Assembly (NCBI GenBank): GCA_022497145.1
Contig: MU385939.1
Span: 62,001-126,000 of the forward strand
DNA: 64,000 nucleotides
Direction: 5' to 3'
Origin: Rostrohypoxylon terebratum
Taxonomy: Eukaryota > Ascomycota > Sordariomycetes > Xylariales > Hypoxylaceae
A model generated the notes under the pieces. It was not told where the DNA came from, did not search any database, and saw nothing but the letters and a program-made list of their open reading frames with translations. The position numbers were made by a program, and so were the translations under genes. Shown here in pieces: positions 1 through 10,052 of this stretch; position 1 is the first letter of the stretch; each line of letters starts with the position of its first letter.

Positions 1-371
1 TAAATTACAACTATCGTCTGTAAAAGTCAAAAAGCATTGGAAGGTTAAAAAGCGTTGAAAGGTTAACAACCGTTGTTGCATCAATAATTATTTGCCCTCA
101 ACTGAAGCACCAATCATACACTAAGGTAAAAACGCAACTTGGCCTGCGACAACCGTTGTTGAAAACCCCCACTGCCGGTACGGTACCCTAAAATTTAAAT
201 AATACCTAAAATACAGCCCTAAAGATCACCTATAAATGCGACTGGATATTAAAATTCAAATATCGTGAGCTAGTACCTTAGCCGCCTTAGTCCTACAAAC
301 AACGATCCTTCCCCATCGTCGCCAATTTAGGAAGAATTCTTATATTCCAGCGGCTCTCCAACTATGATGAA
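1..371. other. Left-edge non-coding stretch with short direct and inverted repeats
   Basis: No gene is visible. Two 18-nt near-identical direct repeats lie back to back at about 28-63 (AAAAAGCATTGGAAGGTT, then AAAAAGCGTTGAAAGGTT). The imperfect palindrome ACAACCGTTGTTG occurs at about 65 and again at about 149. The rest is AT-rich and would form the 3' flank of the NACHT-ankyrin remnant on the minus strand. Confidence 0.4.
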
Positions 372-2766
372 TCAGCACCTTGTTCGGATGTAGTACCAAC
401 GACCCTCGACTTGGACTCTACCGAGGGTTGCGGTTGTGTTCAAGTACTGGATGCCATATTTGAGCAGAAACTTATCGTCCGCGCCTTTCCTTCGTAATAG
501 CCGAACCACTTCATAAAACCCAGATTCTGCTGCATACAAGAGTGGGGTCCGGCCATGGGAATCCGTCAAGTCGATATCGATATCTGGTCTACCTGCCAAT
601 AACTCAACTATTTTTTTATGATTGTTAATGACTGCCCACCACAGTGGTGTCCGACCAGTTTTATCCTTCGAATCAGCGTCAATGCCTGGATGGTTTACCA
701 AGAACCGAGAAATATCTTCATACCCCTCTTCTGCTGCTATTGAAAGCGATGTCCGGCCTTGGTCATCCTTTGCATTCACATCAACACCTGGCAGGTTTGC
801 GAGGAGTTTGACGGCCTCTGCGTTCCCATTGATCGTCGCCCTTATCAGCGGTGTTCGACCTTTTTCGCATTCTCTGCTGTGATCGATGTGTGGATGTTCT
901 ACTAACAGCTTGACGACCATATTATGTCCTTTTTCTATTGCCCACCACAATGGCGTCCAACCACCCTCGTCCTAGGAGCAAACGTCAATGCCTGGCTGGT
1001 TTATGAGCAGCTTGACAATTGCTTCGTTTCCTTCCGCTGCTGCCAAGGATAACAACGATCGACCATGCTCGAAAATCTTGTCATTTATACCCACGCCTGG
1101 TCGGTTTATAAAAGCCTTGACAAATGCTTCGTGTTCTCTCACTACCTTAGATATCACCGACAGGTTAATATCTAGTCGAGCTACTAGCAACCTAAGAATA
1201 TCTCCATGTCCGTGTTCTGCTGCTAATACAAGTGCTTTCTCGTAATCTATTCTGTTATAGGTCATCATCAAAACTAATTCGATTGTCGTATAGAATCCAT
1301 TGATGATTGCGATATAGAATAATTCAGGTATAAAACCCATACATGGACTTGAAGCGTATGCGACTAGAGATAGAGGCATCAATCTGTGTAATATGTAGGC
1401 GGCCGGGTGATAGGTCATTGATTTGCTGAGCTTAGTAGTAGCATCTTCTACAGCTGGATTCTGTCGACATTGAGTCCTGTGATACTCGAAGTAGCCCATT
1501 ATATATGGTAAGAGCTGTTTCTCATTAAGATATCCCGCATAATTCTTCAAACTCTCCGGGGTGCTCAAGGTTTCCAGGGTCCCTTTGAGGGTGAAGGGTG
1601 ATCTCTCTGTCGCTCGGTTAATAAAAAGCGAGAGATATCGCAAGCAGGTCTTCGAGATAAAAATATGTGCATCTTGTATGCTCATCCGGACTTGGCTTAG
1701 CAACCATCCATCTCCAAGTAGGAAATCACGGGCTGTCTGATGAATGATTTGAACCATCTTCGTGTCTGCAATATCGTCAGCGGAGGAAGTCTCGATAAGT
1801 ATATCTTTCTTCTTACTTTCATTGTATTCCAGGAAATTCCCCCCACAAACAGTGACATAATACCGTTTTGCCTTAGGTATATCGTTAAAGTGTGTGTCCG
1901 ACGACTTGAATGAAGAATTGGGGTCATCCGCAATTTGAACGGCATGAATCAGTTCACTAAGGGTTAGAAGCCGCCCTGAGAAGAGAACAAATAAGAATAT
2001 TGTCTTGATACGCTCGACCGTTGCTTCTTCCTCTTCCTCCCGTAATCCACCCATCATAGGCCCATACATACCCTTTAGTTCTAGGTAAGGGAAGCTTTCG
2101 CAAGGATTTCATGATATCCCCACCAGGGTTTGCCCGTTGTTCGAACTTATGAAGTTGTCTTATAACTAGCTCTACCCAAATAAATAACCCTCGGGCATTT
2201 GTAACAATGAACTCGGTTGCTTCGTCGATACATTTGTTCTGTCTGAGTTTTCCGATGCAAGTTCGGGTGACGTTATGGATGTCCGATCGCGTATGCTCCT
2301 GTAGTCTCAGGACCTTCACTATACGGTTGTTTTCCTGGACGAAAGAATCAAGTATTGGTTCCGGGCGACTGGCAATTAAAACCTTCAAGATACGACCTTC
2401 TGACTTTGAGCAAAGCTCAAACAAGTATTCGAGTGTGTCGCTTCTTTCCGCGTCATCAGCTTCGTCTACTGCATCGATTATAAGATAGATTCGTTCTCCA
2501 GAGGTGCAGTTCCGTAGTAGTGAAAGTAATTTCTTCAACTGCTCGTATGTCCAAATCACCGCACGCTTATTCTGGCGCGATGCTGCCCGGTACTCGGATT
2601 GGAAGCCGAAGTAGAATAGGTACTCATCTTGCGCCAAGATATCATGAAGTATCGATAGAAGCATACTGCGATGCCTGTTCTGGTGTTTGCCTTCTTTAGA
2701 AGTATAAAAATACTTCGCTATAATTGCTGACTTCGAAACCGGCCCTTGACCTCTGAGGTTACCTAC
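372..2766 (-). pseudogene. Disrupted NACHT-ankyrin (NLR-like) gene
   Basis: The relic encodes a fungal STAND/NLR-type protein: a NACHT NTPase followed by ankyrin repeats, a family linked to heterokaryon incompatibility and self/non-self recognition. Three open blocks in order on the minus strand give the protein. Block one (about 2766-2070) has a P-loop-like GQGPVSKSAIIAKYF, in which the usual GKS glycine is serine, and a Walker B box IYLIIDAVDEAD. At about 2070 one extra base shifts the frame. Block two (2069-972) continues with the conserved MYGPMMGGLREEEEE...RLLTLSEL region and begins the ankyrin repeats. An in-frame TAG at 972-974 interrupts the repeat text ...GIDVCS*DEGGWTPLWWAIEKGH. Block three carries about five more ankyrin repeats to the TGA at 372. 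In-frame sequence stops just upstream of the P-loop at a CCTAGG-rich patch, so the effector domain and start are missing. The stop needs an A-to-T change from the expected AAG, so it is not a typical RIP lesion. Sequencing error could mimic one lesion but hardly all of them. Confidence 0.8.
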
Positions 2767-2836
2767 CTAGTTAGTAAGTAGGTACCTAGGTAGGCATTAT
2801 ACGCTGTTATATACCTAACCTGTTAGTTAGGTATCA
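2763..2836. repeat. CCTAGG/GGTACC-rich palindromic patch
   Basis: Overlapping TACCTAG, GGTACCTAGGTAGG and TAGTTAGGTA words abut the place where homology of the NACHT-ankyrin remnant ends. Similar patches recur in nearly every intergenic region here. Confidence 0.5.
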
Positions 2837-3057
2837 TATCCATAAGTAGACTGTAACAACCCGAAGGCCACCAAGTAGTTAGGGAGAAATGATCATCGAG
2901 TATAGTTGGAGAAGTATTATGCCGTGATGCATGCCTACGAATGTGTGAAGCTATCACACTCGGTGCATAGGCCTCAACAATCTGATTCTCAGCCTCACCC
3001 CCATCTCGCTGATTGAGGCAACTCATTACGAGCAGGTACCTAATCTCCCAATCGAAA

Positions 3058-5392
3058 TTAAACACCACTACAATCACTACTCCTAAACTTCCCCAACAGG
3101 CGCTCTACATCCGGCACTTGAAGACCCCTCCACCCACGACCTGCCTGCTCCCTCTCGCCAATCTCCACAACCGCGGCCACAAGGTCCTTCGTGATTTGGT
3201 CGGTAACAACACTATCCTGCGCATATTCTGGGTGTTGAGCTACAAAATGGCGTATCCATTTGGCCGCAGTCCATAGTTCCCCACTCGCTCGCATGCGAAT
3301 CAGATCGAGGTACGTTGACAGCTCGCAGCGTGTCTGTACATCTACATTTACCGAATCGAGATAACTCTCGACAATCGGTATCAGCCCCGGGAAGTCATGT
3401 TCGGCATCAGGTCCAGCCCCATTAATGATCTCATCTACACTCATGAGCGTGAACTCATCTTCCACGGGGCCAACCGGTGTCGGCGGACGACTAGCCGTAG
3501 GTGAACCTTGGCGTGACGCGTTAGCAGAGCGCGAAGGCCTATTCGCGAACGGATTTTTGCGGAAGTAGAACTTCTTCTCTAGAACGGCGTCGCGCGCGTG
3601 CGCCGTCTCCATATTCTCGTCGACCTTGGCGATGGGGATGTAGAAATTGAGATCGAAGCTGAGGATGGCGCGCGTGATAAGCACCATGAACACGGCGAAC
3701 GCGGCGTTCTCGAAATCCGTGATCTGGATTTCCATCGGTCGGAATTCGACGCGCCAGCCGATGTCCGATCCTGGTGGGGGTGGCTTGAACCGCATGTGCT
3801 GCCAATTGGTGCTCTGGATGTTTTCAAAGTGGTCAGCCTTAGTTAGGTCCAGCTCGTTAAGGTCCTCGCTGAAAATTACGATGGGGTCTCGGATGAAGAG
3901 ATGAGCGAAATGCGTTGCTAGACGGTCGTCCATGCCGCCTTCTAGAAGTTCCGTCTTGATAGCCTCGTCGATGACGAGATTAGGGTCAAAGTACTCTGGC
4001 CTTAGGCGCGCATCAGTGCTGATGTAAGTGGAGTTAGATGCGTAACGAGACTTAGGGATACGCCACCGATTGCTTTTTAGGGGCTTGATGACGGTTAGTA
4101 TTCTAACTCAATTATCGTTACGATATGGAGGCACACTAACCTTTTCTCCTAATTCTTCAGGGGTACGGTCATCTACAGCACGACTGATCTGATTCCAACG
4201 AACATCGGTGTCGGCCAGGAAACCCTTATATATAGGGGTCGCTGCTGTCAAGGCCAACATGATCGGTCCTATTGGACTAAGTTGATCGTACATCCGCCTG
4301 CCTTCGGTGATGTTCTTTGCTTGGAAAGTAATTTGCAGGCAGCAGCTCCCCATTCCGAAAGCCATCGCATCCATATGAATAAAATTATCAGGGGCAGCTC
4401 CATTTCTGACATCGTCATCCTCTGGCCAGTTAAGTAGATCGTAGTTAACCGTAGGGTCCTTCCAAGGCTTTGGCGTCTTCTCATCGTGGAAAACGGGAAC
4501 GTTCACTTGGACTTTTCTCCCGCGTCGCCAGCGTATGTTGGCTGCTAAGGTAGGAAACCGAATGTGTGGGTTGGCAATCTCGTCTGGCACAAATTGAGAC
4601 CGAAGCTTCGGCCCAGAAGGTGGATAATAGGGGTCGGTGAAGACACCGGGGACACCTAAGCGGGGAAAGGTCGTGAGAGTGATAGGAAACTCATCAGAAT
4701 GCATATGATCTTTCGCAATTCTCCTCCTAGAACATTATTAGTCATGTGATCGCATGGGAATTCAACTTGAAGTACCTTATTTTCATGTCACGCTCGACAC
4801 CTAAGAGCTCCTTAAATCCGATGCCCCACGGCTTACCAGGTGTGGCTTCGAGCATGAACCTACCAAACTCGGGATGAAATACTGGCAATGGATTTGACTT
4901 CTGCGACTCAACATCTTGGAGTGCTGGCACACAACCGCCCTTATCGGAAAGTTCCTCATCGGCCGCCAGCGCTGTCAGGATGTCGGCTTGCCGAAGTGAT
5001 AAGAGAACTTTGGGGTCATCTTTAGAATATTTTACAACCAAGTATTCTACCTATTGGATTCATTAACGAAACTGCTCGGTGGGTGATTGACGGGGACATA
5101 TTAAACAATACCTCATCACCCCACAACATAGCATCTCGTTCCTTATGCTTGGCCTTATTCCATATCTCGAGCAGTTGCTATGATGGGTCAGCCCTAAGAT
5201 CGGATTGATTATAAGGTATGATGCGATAAGGCGCTACCTTTATACCCCATTCCCTAACTTTCTGTGCGTGCTTCTGCGCATCTGGCCAATCAAGAGCCGT
5301 ACCTAGAGCTCTAGAAACCGCGTTAACGACTCCGAACCACCAGATTGGCTTACCGGATGTCGGTCTCAGGGGAAGACCTACAATAAACCCAT
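3058..5392 (-). CDS. GSH1: Glutamate-cysteine ligase (gamma-glutamylcysteine synthetase)
   Basis: This enzyme joins L-glutamate and L-cysteine with ATP, the first and rate-limiting step of glutathione synthesis in the cytosol. Splice-motif reading gives complement(3058..4083, 4141..4726, 4776..5050, 5112..5177, 5238..5310, 5382..5392), 678 aa, in the usual range for fungal GCL catalytic subunits. The start is an 11-nt exon (ATGGGTTTATT) before a GTAGGT...TCTAG intron. Joining gives MGLLALGTALDWPDAQKHA, matching the conserved N-terminus; without it the gene has no ATG in frame. Recognisable blocks are MLWGDEVEYLVV, FHPEFGRFMLEATPGKPWG, the LVPDEIANPH-type segment (here FVPDEIANPHIRFPTLAANI), HMDAMAFGMGSCCLQITFQA (substrate-binding core), TPIYKGFLADTDVRWNQI and WRVEFRPMEIQITDFENAAF. 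A Ser/Pro-rich insert (RQGSPTASRPPTPVGPVEDE) lies in the last exon. The five introns are 71, 60, 61, 49 and 57 nt. No internal stops are seen, so the gene looks intact beside the decayed NLR. Confidence 0.93.
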
Positions 5393-7328
5393 ATTTTCCG
5401 CTCGATGATTCACAGATATGCAAGTTGATAAGGTACGAGGCTTTCGGATCTGATTAGTTCCACGATCCGGATAGGTGTGTAGAGATGTTTTTTGAGACAG
5501 TTGCCAGGTATATAGGTTGGTGTCGTACTTGTCTTACGGATAACAAGATAACGGGATTGGCTGTATATATACGAGTATATAGGTAGGTAGTACCTAGTAC
5601 CTAGTAGGTATATGAAAGGAAAATATGTATATTGAAATGGTAAGAACAATTTAACAAGACAAGGAGTATTTAACTTTTTTTTTAGATTTAAGTTTGCTCT
5701 GTCATGATCTGATAACGCAAACTTGGTCAGTACCTATATAGGTAACACAGGTTAGGGATAAGCTCGCGAATAGCGTCGATGGATGCCGACTGGTGATTCT
5801 TACGCTGTTAGAATCAACCCAGAATCAAATGCGCCTCTTCTCGTTAGACGGCCCTGGGTCAGCTGGAAATCATAGGATAAAACCCCCACGGGACTAGATT
5901 CAGGGTCTCGAATACATGACCACGGATCAGGATATTGACGAGCGACAGACAAATTGGCGTATGGGCGAATGGGCGAATGGGCGAATGGGTGTATTAGGTA
6001 GTCGTGGGTATGTTGTGTATGGGTTGTATGGGTTGTATCATATGTCAACTCTGCGACGAAGCACGCAATTATCTGGCCATACCACTGGTCCGGGTGACTC
6101 CCTCTCTAGATCTATTAAGTCTAGGACTCTTAGCGACAATTCCTTGTTTCCCGATCCGGAAATCAGTTATGAGATGGTGTGGGAGTAAGAGGGAAACGAA
6201 GTGATATCAGTCCCGAGCCGATGAGATATATATTTGGGGGGTTTGGGGAGGTTTCCTGGGGAAGTTGAGAGAGTCAAACATCTTCTAGATTATAAACTTT
6301 TTTCCTATTTTCCCTCTTTCCTCTTTTTTCTTGCTTCTTAGCTCGTCTATGCCTATTTCTTTGTGGGGCAGCCTAAGAAAATGGATTATTAAGAGACATA
6401 TGCCGACCGAACCCGCAAATGGCTTAGAAATACAATCGCATTCTTTAGTAGCATCACATAGTTTTTGTATCCGTAGCATGTAAGAGTAGCTGATAACGGC
6501 GAGTTGCCACCAAACACGCCGAGCCCGGTCCGCCTCGGCAATAGGAAGATGTGGCCGTGCTTGTCTTTCGATAGAGTTCGACACTAGTTACATCAGCCAT
6601 AGTATCAGCCACAGTTCCCCCCACATATCTTTTCCGTCCCCGCCCCCACATCGCATAAAGCAGGGAAGCGAGTAAGAGGCACATAATTCTTAAACCTTCA
6701 CTTGATAATAATCATGAACCAATTAGCAGTTGAGGGCGTTCTTCTCATCAACTTTCTAACACCTTACAAGTTCAGTCCGGCGTCATATAAATGAGCAGAC
6801 AAATGAAGGCTACCTTGTTGCCGCAATTCTACCCAGCTACTTAACGGTTAACCCAAAGAAAGCGTCCATGGGTCCGATTCTCCCTCCGAGAATGACGAAT
6901 TTCAATCATTCAATAGTCCGGTCTATTCAAATATTTAAAGAGCCGTTTCTTCGTCAACACCTTTCATAGGTGCCCAAGCAAATTCGCAGCCTGCAGGAAT
7001 GGGGTAGCCTATTCCCTGTGTAACTCGATCTTGAGGATCAGTTACCCGTTGCGTCGATTCGAATGCAACGTCGCCCATGTCGAGGATACGATATAATACC
7101 CTTGGCGGTTAAAAAGTAAGTGAACGACTTCTCTGACTGGACAATTCACTAGGATGCGTGAATGTGGCGTAGGCGCAGCTGCTCAGCCTACAGTGTTGGC
7201 CTCCAAGGAATAGGGAAATAGGGGAACACGCGTCTTCAGATAAGATGGAGCTCTATTCTACAATGTAAAACGGATGTTGAAAGGTGAAATTGATATTCTT
7301 AACTTTCGAGTTGTTCACAGTTGGCAAC
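5393..7328. other. Intergenic region between divergent GSH1 and CorA-like genes
   Basis: About 1.9 kb, likely holding both promoters. A CCTAGTAC/GTAGGTAG patch lies at about 5578-5612. An 8-nt unit GGGCGAAT is repeated three times at 5963-5986, followed by GGGTTGTAT repeats near 6018-6036. On the minus strand near 6500-6580, the peptide IAEADRARRVWWQLAV resembles a conserved piece of the fungal-specific transcription-factor (Zn2Cys6) domain, but its surroundings do not extend the match. No complete gene is seen. Confidence 0.5.
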
Positions 7329-9889
7329 ATGAAAATTGAAGACTCACAAATTCCCCTTTCCTCTCGAACCACCCTTGTCAGCAACAGTAGCTCTCAGACC
7401 CTTGCACAATCAGACGACCCTGCCTATTCCAAAGCAGGGAAATATGCAATTCGATCTTTCAGACTGAAAAGACAATGTCAAGTACGTTCTAATTGGAGAA
7501 GAAAGCCGAAATCGTACAATAGCCTCTCGAAAGAAACGTGGCCCTGTTCACGATGCTCGCCAGCCGGGGACCAGGAGAGCGAGGATTGCCAGGTCGGGCA
7601 TGTTCTCCGGCGGCTTGCAGAGATGAACATGAGACAAGAGCGACTTCTAGCTATACTTCAAAAAACATGCGGTAACAGTGAAGAAGACTCCGATTTCACC
7701 TTCTCGCACAATAGCGTCAATCGCTTTCGGCCAAGATTGGACGTATTCAGCTCTGCCACTCTGCAGAAATATATGCGGATCACGTTGCATCCCGACCCGG
7801 TCCGGCTGTGCGACATGTTCTTAGCACGATATAATCTCCCGCATATTCTTACCGGGTCGTACGACCCAATTGAGTTAATGCATATGCATGGTTGGGAGCA
7901 GGATGATTATGGAGATATCGTCCTCGTAATTCAACAGTCTACAGATATTGATTCACCTGGAGTAGAAGTGCCGTGGAAACATATCGATCAAACGGGAGAG
8001 CCACTTCTCGCCTTAAGACTTGCTCAGGTAACGCCACTTATCAAAGACAGTTGGCTATACCAAGGCAGGTCGATACGGAACCAAGACGAGCTCGATGTCC
8101 CGTTCGAAACGGACGAATTTGCGGACTCTGTTCTTTTCCTGAATTGTCCAGGATATACGAAAGCCCTGTTATATCAATCAAGCTACGACTCTTCTGGCGC
8201 TCATTTCTCTCGAGAACCATGGCTAAGTGGGAAACACTCACTTTTATGCCAACTCCAATCTGTCGATGATAGGTTACGTGTTGAACCATCTTGTCCATGG
8301 GATGGGAAAGTCTTCGGGCGGTTATGGTAGGTACAGCGAAGAATACATGAATCTTCACTCAGGCTACGTGGGCTAATTGATTAAATAAAGGCAAATATTT
8401 CACCACCGACGACTTCTTAGCTTCGCATGCATGTATCTCATCCTATCGCAGATGAGCATCGTTGGCGACACCAGCCAGACAATCCTTGCCACCAAGAAAG
8501 CCATTCGTTTCGTGAGTTGCTACGCATCCAAATGGCCACGGTTCATGCAAACAAGCCGGGTTTGGATGTCGCCGAATTGGATCCATCTTCATTTCCATCT
8601 TCGCGTCTTGTCAGTTGGAAAGCAGTGCTTGCCGAGTAACTACCAGTATCAATTGAAGAATGGTCTTCGTCCTGCTCGCTTTTCTGGTAAACTCACTTCA
8701 CTTAGTGGCATGGATGATATTGGCATCATCGAAGAAAGGTTCTCTATTGCGGTGGTCGCTTCTATTACGGGAGATATGCCTTCATATACAATCATCTATC
8801 TTAGCGATTCTGGTTATCGGCGACTCTTTATGGAAAGTGAAAGGCCGCTGGATATGTCGAGTCGAGGGAATTTTACCGGTGTTGCTGCGTATCTCAAAGT
8901 TCTGCTTTATGTACTACCTGTATGGAAGCGTAAATGGATTGAAACTCTAAACGAATTTGATAATTTGGTTGGCGTGAAGGTGAGATACATTTCCCAACGA
9001 CATCTTAGGAACATATTTAACATATCTAGATTGATGATCTGTTTGATCCGAAACTAGATGGTGCTGCGATGTTTGACAGCACTTTCGAGAGATCTAAGCT
9101 CTATTTTACAGTCCTTCAGACTTTGAGGATATTTACAGAGTGGATTCAAGAGAGCGAACGAGAGGTCCAACAGCTCAAAAGAGACTTCGACGTCAACATT
9201 CAGTCTAACGCCAGCCGTCATAGTTCCATCGCTTCGACCCACATTACCGCACCTCGGACCATATTCATGAAGGAGATTGATGAAGCGTGGGATGAGTTAA
9301 TAAATATGCACGGTTCTTCTTCGAAATACCTCTTAGACCGTATCGAAAAGAAAGAGGCAGAGATAAAAAGTTTCAGGGATGGCGTGCGTAGAAACCAACC
9401 CTACCATGTAGCTAAAGAGTGATTTACTGACAAGATCGTACAGCTCTTCAGCGCCACTTCAGTTCGGGAGGCTTCTAGAGCAACAGCATTAAATCAGTAT
9501 ATTCTAGTCTTCACGATCGTCACCATATTCTACCTTCCTCTAAGCTACGTTTCGGTGCGTCATCCCATTCTCCCAAGATTATCTTCCTCTGACCTTGATC
9601 GCAGTCGCTATTTAGTATGGATATATTTGACTACGATAGTATTCGTAGCAGTCAAACTACGTTCATTACTATCACGATTCTGATCGCAGTTTCCACCTGG
9701 GCGATATCAGCTGCGGTGCTCTGGTTGGTTGCCGACGATAGGAGACTATCCAGATTTAAATTATTATTTGGTTCGTTCCGATGGAAGGCTATTTTCCCAC
9801 GACGAAGGCGTGCATTTGAAGACGAAACTTTAGAGTTCAATCGACCAGTACGCCGAGTTGCCTTGACACACACCCCTCGAAACACATAA
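7329..9889 (+). CDS. CorA-like two-TM membrane protein, function unknown
   Basis: Model: join(7329..8326, 8391..8979, 9030..9383, 9444..9554, 9605..9889), 778 aa. The C-terminal third has the layout of fungal CorA-like Mg2+ transporter relatives: a conserved FDSTFERSKLYFTVLQTLRI helix, a charged coiled stretch, DGLFSATSVREASRATALNQ, then two membrane helices (about residues 665-684 and 700-724) and a basic tail. Four introns of 64, 50, 60 and 50 nt have fair donors and acceptors, and the last three are supported by continuity of the family sequence. The canonical CorA GMN motif is absent; the position between the helices reads SLFSMD. The N-terminal 500 residues are not recognised. The first ATG in frame (7329) was chosen because earlier in-frame codons are GTG. 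Exon 2 between 8391 and 8650 is less certain, since other frames there also look protein-like. Metal transport is an inference from fold only. Confidence 0.7.
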
Positions 9890-10052
9890 CTTACATCATT
9901 TCTTACCACGCTCATCCCGATTCTTAAATCTCTATCCCTCTCTAGGTGTGCTTCCGTCCATCTCGCATATGCATTGAGATTGTCCGCTCACCTCAGATAC
10001 GACAACAGGTGCCCCATGAGACTCATTGACCAGACTGGGGAGCGTTTTAGTA
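9890..10052. other. Short convergent intergenic spacer
   Basis: 163 bp separate the stop codons of the CorA-like gene (plus) and the pepsin-like gene (minus), so the 3' UTRs probably overlap. No distinct motif was seen. Confidence 0.4.

Noticed and set aside
1976..2071. An intron (GTATGT...TCTCAG) that might explain the frame change in the NACHT gene
   Set aside because: Splicing it does not restore the frame: two leftover bases meet two incoming bases. It would also delete a conserved piece of the domain. A 1-nt frameshift fits better.
2823..3077. 84-codon minus-strand open frame between the NLR relic and GSH1
   Set aside because: It overlaps the end of GSH1 and has no resemblance to an NLR effector domain or any known family.
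5393..5423. A longer N-terminus for GSH1 from an upstream TTG
   Set aside because: It has no ATG and the extra peptide is unlike the family; the 11-nt exon explains the start.
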